A DNA stretch of 7,325 nucleotides from JBNJGT01 sp051819765 (GTDB lineage Archaea; Nanobdellota; Nanobdellia; Woesearchaeales; JACJVW01): positions 1 through 7,325 of the forward strand of contig JBNJGT010000065.1 of assembly GCA_051819765.1 (NCBI GenBank), given 5' to 3'. The position numbers and the translations under genes were made by a program. The notes under the pieces were generated by a model. That model was given only the letters and a program-made list of their open reading frames with translations. It did no database searches and was not told where the DNA came from. Shown piece after piece: positions 1 through 6,557 of this stretch (its first letter is position 1; every line of letters begins with the position of its first letter).

Positions 1-2
1 TC

Positions 3-1493
3 CTCGTCATCAACAAGACCAACACATCCCGCATGGTGCTCTTCGGGATCAACCCCCGTTTTGCCGTCGGAAACGGCACCCAGTGGATCCTAAACAGCAT
101 GGAATGGACTGCTCCGAACACCACAGACAGCACCTCTCCAGTGATTCATTATTCGAGCTTCACAGGGCAAAACTTTAGTGCCACCGATAAGATCAGTTTC
201 ACCGCAAATGTCTCAGATGATGTGGCAATATACGACGTGATCGTCAACTACTCATTCAATCCACCAGCCTGGCACACCCTGGAGCTGACACGGGGATTGG
301 ATGGCATATGGTCAGCGACCATCGGCCCTGTAGAGACGTTGGCGGCATATGAGATAAACCAATCCATGAAATTCGAAATTATCGCCCAGGACACCTGGAG
401 TAATCCGGACAGGACCTCCTTTGAGGTGATTCATAATAAGCACGACGATCCTCCGGAACTCACCGCAAATCCGCCGAGCACCGCAAACCTGAATGAGACC
501 AAAACAATCACCATCGACACCGACGAGGACGCACGCTGCCGCTGGTCCCATAACAATGATGATTATGCTGAGATGGAGGATGACAGTGAGCATCAACTGA
601 CAGGTAGTTGGACCACAGAGCATGAGTTCGACTACACCTTCGAAGATGATGATACCAAATATGACTTCTACATCCGCTGCCTGGACGAGTTTGGCCATGA
701 GAGCGAATCACTGCGAATCGACATCACAGTGGGTGATCCCTATCAGCCAGTCGAAGAGGAGGAAGACAGCCCCTCATCTCCAGGTGGTCCTCCGCCTCCC
801 ACTGAGGACAATCCCTTCGAGTTCACCATTGCCGAGATCACAACCGACAGTAGTTTCACAAAGGAATTTGATGGTGATGTGCCGATAACAAAGCTTACTA
901 TCGCTGTAAGCGAGAATAGTTCAGATATCTCCTTTGGGATAACAAAAGAAGAGTCCCTTCCGGTGTCTATACCCGCAGAACCTGTCATCCAGTATCTGAA
1001 TATGGATCACGAGAACCTCGGGCCCATCCAGGAAGCATTCATTGAGTTCCGCGTGAACCAGAGCCTGGTCACAGAGGACATGGATGTATTCCTTCTCCGC
1101 TATGATGGAGCATGGCAGCGCTTGGACACAGTGTATCTGAAACAGGTCGGTGATTATCTCTATTACCAGGCAAGCACGCCGGGATTCTCCTACTTTGCGA
1201 TCGCCTACACTATACTCAACGCCACACAACCTAATGGGTCTGATGGCGGAAATGGCGCAGATGGCACAGATAACGAAAACGGCACAGTTAGCACAGACGA
1301 GACTACTCCAGGTGACAACGCGTCCATAAATTCAACTTCAGGCAACCTTACATCGGGTGGTGCAGGTCCCACCGGAAATGGTGGCGGTTTCAATTGGGCA
1401 AACCTGATCTACTTCCTGATATCACTGCTGGTCCTTGTTGGCGGAGGGGTTGCAGCCTTCATCATCTACCAGAAACGCAAGAATCCGTTTTGA
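3..1493 (+). CDS. Surface protein with PGF-pre-PGF-type domain and C-terminal membrane anchor (5'-truncated)
   Basis: The frame is open to the window edge with no stop upstream of the ATG at 33, so the N-terminus lies outside; 496 residues are visible. Counting from that ATG: residues 1-22 resemble the end of the amidotransferase-like domain that follows some M14 zinc carboxypeptidases (VLFGINPRF, then NGT and ILNS). Residues 35-133 look like an Ig-like beta domain. Residues 142-233 look like a fibronectin-III-like domain with a cysteine pair (C169, C216) that may form a disulfide. A Pro/Glu linker covers 238-258. Residues 261-393 match the archaeal PGF-pre-PGF type (LLRYDGAWQRL, then GFSYFAIAY). 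A Gly/Asn/Thr/Ser-rich stalk covers 396-453, a membrane segment about 457-479, and a basic tail KRKNPF ends the protein. Many N-X-S/T sequons suggest a glycosylated exported protein. The C-terminal assignment is firm; the M14 idea is inference. Confidence 0.85.
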   Translation, partial: LVINKTNTSRMVLFGINPRFAVGNGTQWILNSMEWTAPNTTDSTSPVIHYSSFTGQNFSATDKISFTANVSDDVAIYDVIVNYSFNPPAWHTLELTRGLDGIWSATIGPVETLAAYEINQSMKFEIIAQDTWSNPDRTSFEVIHNKHDDPPELTANPPSTANLNETKTITIDTDEDARCRWSHNNDDYAEMEDDSEHQLTGSWTTEHEFDYTFEDDDTKYDFYIRCLDEFGHESESLRIDITVGDPYQPVEEEEDSPSSPGGPPPPTEDNPFEFTIAEITTDSSFTKEFDGDVPITKLTIAVSENSSDISFGITKEESLPVSIPAEPVIQYLNMDHENLGPIQEAFIEFRVNQSLVTEDMDVFLLRYDGAWQRLDTVYLKQVGDYLYYQASTPGFSYFAIAYTILNATQPNGSDGGNGADGTDNENGTVSTDETTPGDNASINSTSGNLTSGGAGPTGNGGGFNWANLIYFLISLLVLVGGGVAAFIIYQKRKNPF

Positions 1494-1504
1494 TTATTAT
1501 TGCT

Positions 1505-1554
1505 GGTTCCTTTGAACCCAATACTTTTGATTGCTTTTGTATTTCCCTTTTGAC
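1505..1554 (+). terminator. T-rich terminator after the surface-protein gene
   Basis: Twelve bases past the stop codon lies a small perfect hairpin, GGTTC (1505-1509) and GAACC (1514-1518) around a CTTT loop. It is followed by three CTTTTG tracts at 1524-1529, 1534-1539 and 1547-1552. Archaeal RNA polymerase usually terminates at such U-rich tracts with or without a hairpin. The position fits; efficiency cannot be judged from sequence. Confidence 0.5.
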
Positions 1555-1648
1555 AGTTTCGTGACTATCTGGACAAAGGGTTTCTAAAGTAATGATTTAG
1601 CACCAAATCGATTTATCTCCTCAAACGTGGGATTTCTAAACTGTCAAA
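1549..1648. repeat. 100-bp segment bounded by an 11-bp perfect inverted repeat, with nested hairpin
   Basis: TTTGACAGTTT at 1549-1559 is the exact reverse complement of AAACTGTCAAA at 1638-1648, leaving a 78-nt interior. Inside sits a second hairpin: GGT (1579-1581) pairs with ACC (1602-1604), and CTAAA (1584-1588) pairs with TTTAG (1596-1600), around a GTAATGA loop. The nesting suggests a structured RNA, a bidirectional terminator between the convergent genes, or a very small element with terminal inverted repeats. No clear target-site duplication flanks it. The left arm overlaps the last T-tract of the terminator. The inverted repeat is a direct observation; its role is unknown. Confidence 0.5.
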
Positions 1649-1687
1649 TCATCATGTTTGAAGTATAACTGGAAAAGTGCCCATCGG

Positions 1688-1760
1688 TCTGAGTAAGAAA
1701 TCTATGTAACATGGGTCCTGGATTGTTCAAAATGTGGGCGATGAAATCTGACTAAGAAAT
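1688..1760. repeat. Pair of imperfect 14-bp direct repeats
   Basis: TCTGAGTAAGAAAT at 1688-1701 recurs as TCTGACTAAGAAAT at 1747-1760, matching 13 of 14 bases, with starts 59 bp apart. On the minus strand both copies read as T-rich ATTTCTTA stretches, so they may simply be paired termination tracts for the leftward operon. Two copies in AT-rich DNA could also be chance. Confidence 0.35.
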
Positions 1761-1790
1761 GACAGACTATAAAACTGGATACCTCAAAAT

Positions 1791-1805
1791 GATGGAACTA
1801 CCATC
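1791..1805 (-). terminator. Hairpin abutting the stop codon of the 383-aa T2SSF gene
   Basis: GATGG (1791-1795) and CCATC (1801-1805) form a perfect 5-bp stem with a 5-nt loop. It starts immediately after the TGA stop of the leftward operon (1806-1808). On the minus strand it is followed by ATTTTGAGG, a weak T-tract, then further T-rich runs. It may end or stabilise the operon transcript. The stem is short, so the call is tentative. Confidence 0.3.
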
Positions 1806-2957
1806 TCAGAACATACCACTAAACATTGCGGAAAGCATCATATCTGCAATCTTGAATACCCCAAACGCGATCAGCAGATACACTGGAATCTTCTTGAGTT
1901 CAGAACGCACCGTTCCAGTCTTTATGATTGAGACGATCAATCCCGCGAATATGACTGTTGCTGATATGCTCAGGTTCGCAAAGAAGGTAAAATCATCGAC
2001 ACTCAAGCCCCCGCCTCCGCCGATAGAAAGCCCCATGCCGCTTCCACCGCTCGGTGCGTCTCCCATGCGTCCCATGATATCTGTTACGATAGCAATCAAT
2101 TGCTTTGACAGCCCATACATGCCTGGTGCTGCAACCAGCGTTGCAAACAGGATGAACATGACATAACTGGTGACATTTGCAGCCATCTCCTTTTGCATTG
2201 CTGCGGTCTCTTCAAGGTTAAGGGCAATCCTGTCAAGGATCTCGGCTATGTGGCCTCCTGCGTTGATACCCTCAATCATAAGCTGGATCGACCGCTGCAC
2301 TGTCGCAGAATCGTATTTTTGTGAAAAGTCAAGCAGTGCCCTTTGCAGGTCGACACCGCTCATGGTCTCCTTGGCGACAAGTTCGATCTCCTTTGCAAGG
2401 ACTCCGAATTGTGGTCTGATGGCTGCCCACAATGCACGGTCGATTGTCATTCCGCTTCGGGTATTGGCTGCTGCCAGTTGAAGGAAATCAGGGAACACTG
2501 TCTCTATCTGGGTCTTACGCCGGTAGATGATTGTCTCGATGTATATGACAAACAGGATCATTATCGTAATCACTGCGATGATAAAAAGAAGCGGAATCCC
2601 CACAAACGTGATGAATAAGAGGTACAAAGGGCTGAACAATCCATTAAGGAATGCGTAGGTTGTTGCCCCCAGATAGAGGAAGAATGCAAGCAGCACACTG
2701 AACAAGAGAATCTTTTGCTTGTAATGCTCAATGTTGCCCTCAAGGCCTGCCCGTGGAAGGTAATGCTCAAAGAACTGCCGGAAATTACGTTTCGGCCGCA
2801 TCTTTTTCTTGAGCTGCTTTTCCTTTCGTGCTTGCTCTCGTTTCTGGGCACGCTCTCGCTTTTTTTGGGCCCGCTTCTCCTTGAAGGAGATCCCTTTAGA
2901 TACCTCCTTCTTGATATCCTTGGCTTTCATATCGGGCTTTTCAGCTGTTTCGCTCAT
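1806..2957 (-). CDS. T2SSF-family (TadC/ArlJ-like) membrane platform protein with basic N-terminal extension
   Basis: This 383-aa inner-membrane protein belongs to the type II secretion F family, which forms the platform that the assembly ATPase acts on. Residues 1-60 are an extremely Lys/Arg-rich, probably helical cytoplasmic segment. Hydrophobic segments lie at about 83-104 and 107-142. The cytoplasmic T2SSF domain spans about 150-262 (FPDFLQLAAANTRSG at 155-169; EGINAGGHIAEILDRIA at 229-245), with the family's conserved Gly-Gly turn. Membrane segments follow at about 264-283, 325-347 and 358-380. A Gly/Ser-rich loop (301-319) lies between. The ATG is one base after the stop of the 269-aa gene, supporting co-transcription. 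It carries one T2SSF domain, whereas archaellum ArlJ carries two in one chain. Family is confident; the exact transported substrate is unknown. Confidence 0.88.
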   Translation of the reverse strand: MSETAEKPDMKAKDIKKEVSKGISFKEKRAQKKRERAQKREQARKEKQLKKKMRPKRNFRQFFEHYLPRAGLEGNIEHYKQKILLFSVLLAFFLYLGATTYAFLNGLFSPLYLLFITFVGIPLLFIIAVITIMILFVIYIETIIYRRKTQIETVFPDFLQLAAANTRSGMTIDRALWAAIRPQFGVLAKEIELVAKETMSGVDLQRALLDFSQKYDSATVQRSIQLMIEGINAGGHIAEILDRIALNLEETAAMQKEMAANVTSYVMFILFATLVAAPGMYGLSKQLIAIVTDIMGRMGDAPSGGSGMGLSIGGGGGLSVDDFTFFANLSISATVIFAGLIVSIIKTGTVRSELKKIPVYLLIAFGVFKIADMMLSAMFSGMF

Positions 2958-2958
2958 G

Positions 2959-3768
2959 TTATACGACCGCCGGTCGTTGAGACCTGATAATCTGGAGGAA
3001 CATCACTTGGATGAAGAGGATACCTGCGGCAATGACTGTGAGCGCTCCTTTACCGATGTCCACCGCAAGGAAATTGGTTGCAATTGCAAGCATTGCTGTC
3101 CCAAGGGTCGGGGCAATGACCGCAATCATCATGTAAAACATTGCCAGGGGATTGAGTTTCTTTGCGTACTCTTTCATCTGGATCTGCTGTTCCCGTACGA
3201 TCTGCTCAACAACGGAGTTGAGGGATTTGTGGATGTCCCCTCCTGTATTGATTGCGTTGAGCACCTGCCAAAGCATTTTCTTGAGTTCTTCTGATGGGCT
3301 GTAGAGGATGGTCTCGTTTATCGCATCCTCCATTGCAGTCCCGAAATCTACTTTTGTGATAAGGTCCCTGAAATATTTTCCGATGCCCGGATAAGCAGTG
3401 ATAAGGTTCTTCATGGCATCGTACAACGGGACCCCTGATTCGATCTCGATGACTATGAACCGGCCTGCATAGACTATCTCCCGGTTTATCTCTTTCGCGC
3501 GCTTTTGGATTTTTACAGTCGGCGCCTGCATGAAGAACAAAAAAAGCCCTGCAAAGACAGGGATGATAGCAGGAACCCCCAGCCAGAGTGCAGGTGTCTT
3601 CGTTGCAAAAAGCACAATGATAAAGAGGATTCCCGCAGATAAGTACCCGGAGCTGATCAATGATTTCTTGACAAACTCTTCAGGGGTATTAGACATGCCT
3701 GCAATTATCAACTGTGAAGGTAATTCAGGGAAATGGTGGGTGATTTTGGGTAGTAGTGTACTGCTCAT
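2959..3768 (-). CDS. T2SSF-family (TadB/TadC-like) membrane platform protein
   Basis: This 269-aa protein is the second platform subunit of the machine. Residues 1-35 are amphipathic and resemble the usual N-terminus of the family (LPSQLIIAGM, then TPEEFVKKSL). Membrane segments lie at about 42-57 and 62-80. The cytoplasmic T2SSF domain covers about 90-205, with ESGVPLYDAM at 110-119 and NAINTGGDIHKSLNSVVEQI at 171-190. Two further membrane segments lie at about 207-230 and 241-261. The start is fixed by an ATGA overlap with the stop of the ATPase gene (3765-3768), a sign of translational coupling; no strong Shine-Dalgarno is seen. With the 383-aa protein it likely forms a heteromeric platform equivalent to one two-domain ArlJ. 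An internal Met at residue 25 is a less likely start. Confidence 0.88.
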   Translation of the reverse strand: MSSTLLPKITHHFPELPSQLIIAGMSNTPEEFVKKSLISSGYLSAGILFIIVLFATKTPALWLGVPAIIPVFAGLFLFFMQAPTVKIQKRAKEINREIVYAGRFIVIEIESGVPLYDAMKNLITAYPGIGKYFRDLITKVDFGTAMEDAINETILYSPSEELKKMLWQVLNAINTGGDIHKSLNSVVEQIVREQQIQMKEYAKKLNPLAMFYMMIAVIAPTLGTAMLAIATNFLAVDIGKGALTVIAAGILFIQVMFLQIIRSQRPAVV

Positions 3769-5768
3769 TTTATGACAACATTATCCTTTACGCATTTCAG
3801 CAGGTAGTCGTGGTTCGTATAGTATTCAGCCATGACTTTTCCCACGCCATCTACGCTGTTGATCTTATTTTTGACAAGATACTTGAGTACATTGGTCTTG
3901 TTTATGATCGTCTGCTTTATCTCTGTTTGGGTCATGCCTGTGAACTGGTGGATATTGTTCATGATGGCATTGGATCTGTTCATCTGGATCTGCATATCCT
4001 TTTTTGGATCATACTGCAACAGGACATTTGGTTTTCCGCTGTCTTCAATCTCAGCAAACTGGAACGTCCTTCGAAGACCGCTTCGCCGGTTCCGGTATTG
4101 GACAATCAGCATGGAGATGCCTGGAAGCGTGTTCCTTGGAATCTCAATCGGCGGGCTTGTAAGACGGGTCACCGCATCCTCTGCGCTGTTCGCGTGGAAG
4201 GTCCCATATACGCTGTGCCCTGTATGGATTGCTTCGAAAGCAACCTCTGCTTCCTTCTTCCGACGGATCTCACCCACAAGGATACGGTCAGGCCGCTGCC
4301 TGAGCGCGTTGATCATCAGATCAAGCATCGTGACCCCGCCTTTCCCCTCAGCGTTCGGAAGCCTCGTGTTCATTGGGACCCAGTGCAGGAACGACGGAAG
4401 TTGGATCTCCCGTGTATCCTCGATAGTGATGATCCTTTGGTTTGGCGGGAACAGGTTCGCGACAGCGTTCAGCATGGATGTCTTACCAGATGCAGTCCCT
4501 CCGATGATGAGTGCTGACAGTTCATATTGCATGCCAAGCCAGATCATTGCCGCTGCCTGTGGTGAGATGGTTCTGGTCCTGACAAGGTCGGTCACAGTGA
4601 ATGGCTTTGCGGCGAACTTTCGTAAGGTGATTGTATTTCCCTTTGTGGAGATGGGTGTCAGTGTTGCGTTGACCCGGTCTCCCGCATTCAGGCTCGCGTC
4701 CATCAATGGCTCAAGCACTGTGAGCTGTCGTCCAACTTTCCGGCCGATCATCTCAGCATAGTGACGGGTCTGTTCCTCATTCTCAAGCTGGATGGTTGTC
4801 TTGACCCAGTTGTATTTCTTGTGATAGATCCACACAGGCTCGTTTGCCGAGTTGATAGCAATCTCCTCTATCTGTGGGTCATGCATGAGGATATCGATCT
4901 TTCCCATGCCAAGGCTTTTCTGGATAAGATAGGTGGTCAAGAAACCGATGGTTTCTTCATCAACATCTGGGAAGTACTTGTTGATCAGCGTGACAATCGC
5001 CTCAGAGAATTTCTGGTGGATCACGTCCCCCTTCTTTGCATCCGTGATATCAACAATACCAAGATTTACCTTTTTGATAAGCTCTCGCCTGATCTTTTCC
5101 AGAAAATACTCTGTGTACCGGCTGATGCTCGCAATGATCAGTTCATAGATCGGCACATACTCACCGCTCTTTTTGATGATGTTGACCGTGATTGGCATGT
5201 TCTTTGCCTGGTAAGTGTAGGTCTCAAGCACCTTGTGCTTTTCCTTTTTTATGTTTTCATTGAGTGCTGAGAATATTTTCAACAGATAATTTGCCTGTTC
5301 GAAGACAATCTTTTTTAGCTGCACCACATCCTGTTTCTGGACGTGGGTTTGCTCTTCCTTGATGAGAAAATAATACATCTTGAGGTAGATCAGTAGGTTC
5401 TCCACCATCTTTTCCTCTTCATCTGAAAGGCTTCGATCCTCTTCCAGCTTCAAGAGCTTCCTGAGGATGGTCTGCTTGAGCTCATCCTCACTCTCTTTCG
5501 TGTAGATGATTTGGTCCCAATCAATCTCCAGGAGTCCAAGATCTTTTTCAAGAATTTCAAGTTGCTGCTGGGAATATTTTGCGACCACCGAGAATGCACC
5601 AGCCTCCTTCTTTTCCCGGTCCAGTCGCTCAACGATAGCCTTTTTCTTTCGCTCATGCAGGACATAAAGCTTTTTGAGATAATAGCTACCTTTCTCTAAT
5701 CGATTGACATTCTCCTCTTGAGAACTATCAGCAGGGGCCTCTTTTCCTTCCATACGTATGAGCTTCAT
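3765..5768 (-). CDS. Type II/IV secretion and pilus-assembly ATPase (TadA/ArlI/PilB superfamily)
   Basis: This 667-aa protein is a cytoplasmic hexamer-forming ATPase that should power pilus-like assembly or secretion. Residues 1-190 are a charged, mostly helical extension. Residues 191-410 form the archaeal N-terminal domain (KSLGMGKIDILMHDPQIEEI at 284-303). The catalytic core follows: Walker A GGTASGKT at 423-430 (K429, T430), the Asp box TIEDTREI at 448-455 (E450, D451), Walker B ILVGEIR at 496-502 (E500), and the His box with H518 and H525. All key residues are present, so it should be active. The helical C-terminus (about 600-667) is usual for archaeal members. It is longer than typical TadA (about 430 aa) or ArlI (about 550 aa) because of the N-terminal extension. 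It heads the three-gene operon. No ArlH partner is nearby, which argues against an archaellum. The start is uncertain: Met1 and Met6 both lack a Shine-Dalgarno. Confidence 0.93.
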   Translation of the reverse strand: MKLIRMEGKEAPADSSQEENVNRLEKGSYYLKKLYVLHERKKKAIVERLDREKKEAGAFSVVAKYSQQQLEILEKDLGLLEIDWDQIIYTKESEDELKQTILRKLLKLEEDRSLSDEEEKMVENLLIYLKMYYFLIKEEQTHVQKQDVVQLKKIVFEQANYLLKIFSALNENIKKEKHKVLETYTYQAKNMPITVNIIKKSGEYVPIYELIIASISRYTEYFLEKIRRELIKKVNLGIVDITDAKKGDVIHQKFSEAIVTLINKYFPDVDEETIGFLTTYLIQKSLGMGKIDILMHDPQIEEIAINSANEPVWIYHKKYNWVKTTIQLENEEQTRHYAEMIGRKVGRQLTVLEPLMDASLNAGDRVNATLTPISTKGNTITLRKFAAKPFTVTDLVRTRTISPQAAAMIWLGMQYELSALIIGGTASGKTSMLNAVANLFPPNQRIITIEDTREIQLPSFLHWVPMNTRLPNAEGKGGVTMLDLMINALRQRPDRILVGEIRRKKEAEVAFEAIHTGHSVYGTFHANSAEDAVTRLTSPPIEIPRNTLPGISMLIVQYRNRRSGLRRTFQFAEIEDSGKPNVLLQYDPKKDMQIQMNRSNAIMNNIHQFTGMTQTEIKQTIINKTNVLKYLVKNKINSVDGVGKVMAEYYTNHDYLLKCVKDNVVIK

Positions 5769-5779
5769 AGGTGCTTTTT

Positions 5780-5788
5780 TTTAAATAA
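5780..5788 (-). promoter_or_regulatory. Candidate TATA box for the leftward ATPase operon
   Basis: On the minus strand TTATTTAAA lies 12 bases before Met1 and about 31 bases (box centre) before the ATG of Met6. With usual archaeal spacing, transcription would begin near 5757-5762, inside the frame after Met1, giving a nearly leaderless message starting at Met6. A second AT-rich stretch, ACATTTATGA on the minus strand (5808-5817), would instead give a leader of about 18 bases for Met1. Sequence alone cannot decide. Confidence 0.4.
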
Positions 5789-5835
5789 GTTTGGATTCAC
5801 TAGCCAGTCATAAATGTCCCTCTCCTGCATGGATA

Positions 5836-5853
5836 CTTTCAGGCTAACGAAAG
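5836..5853. promoter_or_regulatory. Small inverted repeat beside the rightward TATA box
   Basis: CTTTC (5836-5840) and GAAAG (5849-5853) form a perfect 5-bp inverted repeat with an 8-nt spacer. Its right arm falls on the BRE position just upstream of the rightward TATA box, in the intergenic region shared by both divergent units. That placement suits a repressor or activator site, but the arms are short and the call is speculative. Confidence 0.2.
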
Positions 5854-5854
5854 A

Positions 5855-5863
5855 TTTATAAAA
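5855..5863 (+). promoter_or_regulatory. TATA box and promoter of the rightward two-gene unit
   Basis: TTTATAAAA is a near-ideal archaeal TATA box with a purine-rich stretch (CGAAAGA) before it in the BRE position. Usual spacing puts the transcription start near 5885, giving a leader of about 16 bases that holds the GGGGA Shine-Dalgarno. Position, sequence and start codon agree. Confidence 0.7.
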
Positions 5864-5888
5864 ATAAAACCCATAGGCACTCTAAAAA

Positions 5889-5893
5889 GGGGA
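5889..5893 (+). promoter_or_regulatory. Shine-Dalgarno that fixes the ATG start at 5901
   Basis: GGGGA lies 7 bases before the ATG at 5901, which is ideal spacing. Two in-frame TTG codons at 5895 and 5898 are only 1 and 4 bases from it and are too close to be used, so the coding region starts at 5901. Confidence 0.7.
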
Positions 5894-5900
5894 TTTGTTG

Positions 5901-6557
5901 ATGGCTGGTCGAGATGATGAATACGAATTGATGCCGCATAGTGAAATCGCGAAACTGAGGAGTGAGATTAGCCAACTCCGGAGCGGTGGTGTGGATAAGC
6001 AACCAGCTGACAAATCGATCAAGGAACTCAACAAGACAATTAATTCTCTCATGGAGATCTTCAAGGAAGCCAATATGGAGCTGAAGATGGGTGACTCCGA
6101 GATATCGTCGCGCCTGAGCAAACTCACCAAACTCAACGAGAAACTTGATACCATTATCGACCAGAACGAAAAGATTGCCGAAGCGATTTTGGCAGTCGCG
6201 GATTCGCTTGAAGGGGTCAACAGAGAACCAGAAAGACCAAAGGAAGAACCAAAAGAGGAGAACTCTTCCTTTGAATTTCCACAGATGTCCGGCATGCAGA
6301 ATTCATTCTCGGATTTTCAAGGATTCGGTGGCTCGCAAGGCCCACCGCAGGGTCCCCCGCCACAAGGCCCTCCACAAGGTCCACAGGGTCCCCCTCAGGG
6401 TCAGCAAGGCTTTTCACAGCAGTCCTACCCTAATCAGCAATTCCCTCCCTTTAATCCCGGCATGCCTCCTCCTCCCGGTCAGCAAGGTCCCCCTCAGGGC
6501 CAGCAGGGTCCCCCGCCACCACCTTCTCCGCAAAAGAAGAAGGGCCTGTTTAAATGA
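5901..6557 (+). CDS. Helical protein with Pro/Gln/Gly-rich C-terminal tail, function unknown
   Basis: This 218-aa soluble protein has no signal peptide or membrane segment. Residues 1-30 are charged and include YELMPHSEIAKLRSEI (8-23). This N-terminus, and the DQNEKIAEAILAVAD motif at 87-101, resemble a family of uncharacterised proteins seen in DPANN archaea; this is from memory and not searched. Residues 38-105 are probably helical or coiled coil. Residues 107-120 are a Pro/Glu/Lys linker. Residues 140-210 are low complexity, rich in Pro, Gln and Gly (repeats of QGPP and GQQG), and probably disordered. A basic tail KKKGLFK ends the protein. It is first in a two-gene unit, with its stop overlapping the next start (ATGA at 6554-6557), and is divergent from the secretion operon. 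A scaffold or adaptor role is possible but unproven. Confidence 0.85.
   Translation: MAGRDDEYELMPHSEIAKLRSEISQLRSGGVDKQPADKSIKELNKTINSLMEIFKEANMELKMGDSEISSRLSKLTKLNEKLDTIIDQNEKIAEAILAVADSLEGVNREPERPKEEPKEENSSFEFPQMSGMQNSFSDFQGFGGSQGPPQGPPPQGPPQGPQGPPQGQQGFSQQSYPNQQFPPFNPGMPPPPGQQGPPQGQQGPPPPPSPQKKKGLFK
6343..6523 (+). repeat. Low-complexity DNA encoding Pro/Gln/Gly repeats
   Basis: C/G-rich degenerate repeats encode the QGPP/GQQG units. The 14-mer GGTCCCCCTCAGGG occurs exactly at 6387-6400 and again at 6486-6499. Imperfect CACAAGGYCC-type units fill 6345-6400. Such DNA tends to expand or contract by slippage, so the tail length probably varies between strains. It is also a likely site of assembly error. 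Confidence 0.6.

Larger units (their letters stand above)
1494..1805. other. Gene-free intergenic region between convergent genes
   Basis: No convincing coding frame, tRNA or CRISPR repeat is seen in these 312 bases. The stretch holds the T-rich terminator, the inverted-repeat segment, an imperfect 14-bp direct repeat (1688-1701 and 1747-1760) and a short hairpin next to the stop codon of the leftward operon. It is a termination zone for transcription arriving from both sides. Confidence 0.6.

Noticed and set aside
1505..1518. GGTTC...GAACC as the T-arm of a tRNA
   Set aside because: The loop is CTTT rather than a T-loop, and no acceptor, D or anticodon stems are found around it.
1738..1810. 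Possible C/D box guide RNA
   Set aside because: A C-like GCGATGA and a CTGA are present, but there is no proper C'/D' and D box set at guide spacing.
1759..2166. Plus-strand open frame of 135 aa at the end of the operon
   Set aside because: It is antisense to the conserved C-terminus of the 383-aa T2SSF protein and has no recognisable domain or Shine-Dalgarno.
3756..4761. Long plus-strand open frames opposite the ATPase gene (253 and 309 aa)
   Set aside because: They lie antisense to a gene with complete Walker A, Walker B and His-box motifs, and their translations show no coherent domain.
3765..5768. Archaellum motor ArlI
   Set aside because: The ATPase family fits, but there is no ArlH, archaellin or two-domain ArlJ nearby, and the split platform points to a Tad-like or other type IV pilus-like system.
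5895..5900. TTG codons as the start of the Pro/Gln-rich protein
   Set aside because: They are 1 and 4 bases from the Shine-Dalgarno, too close for initiation; the ATG at 5901 has ideal spacing.
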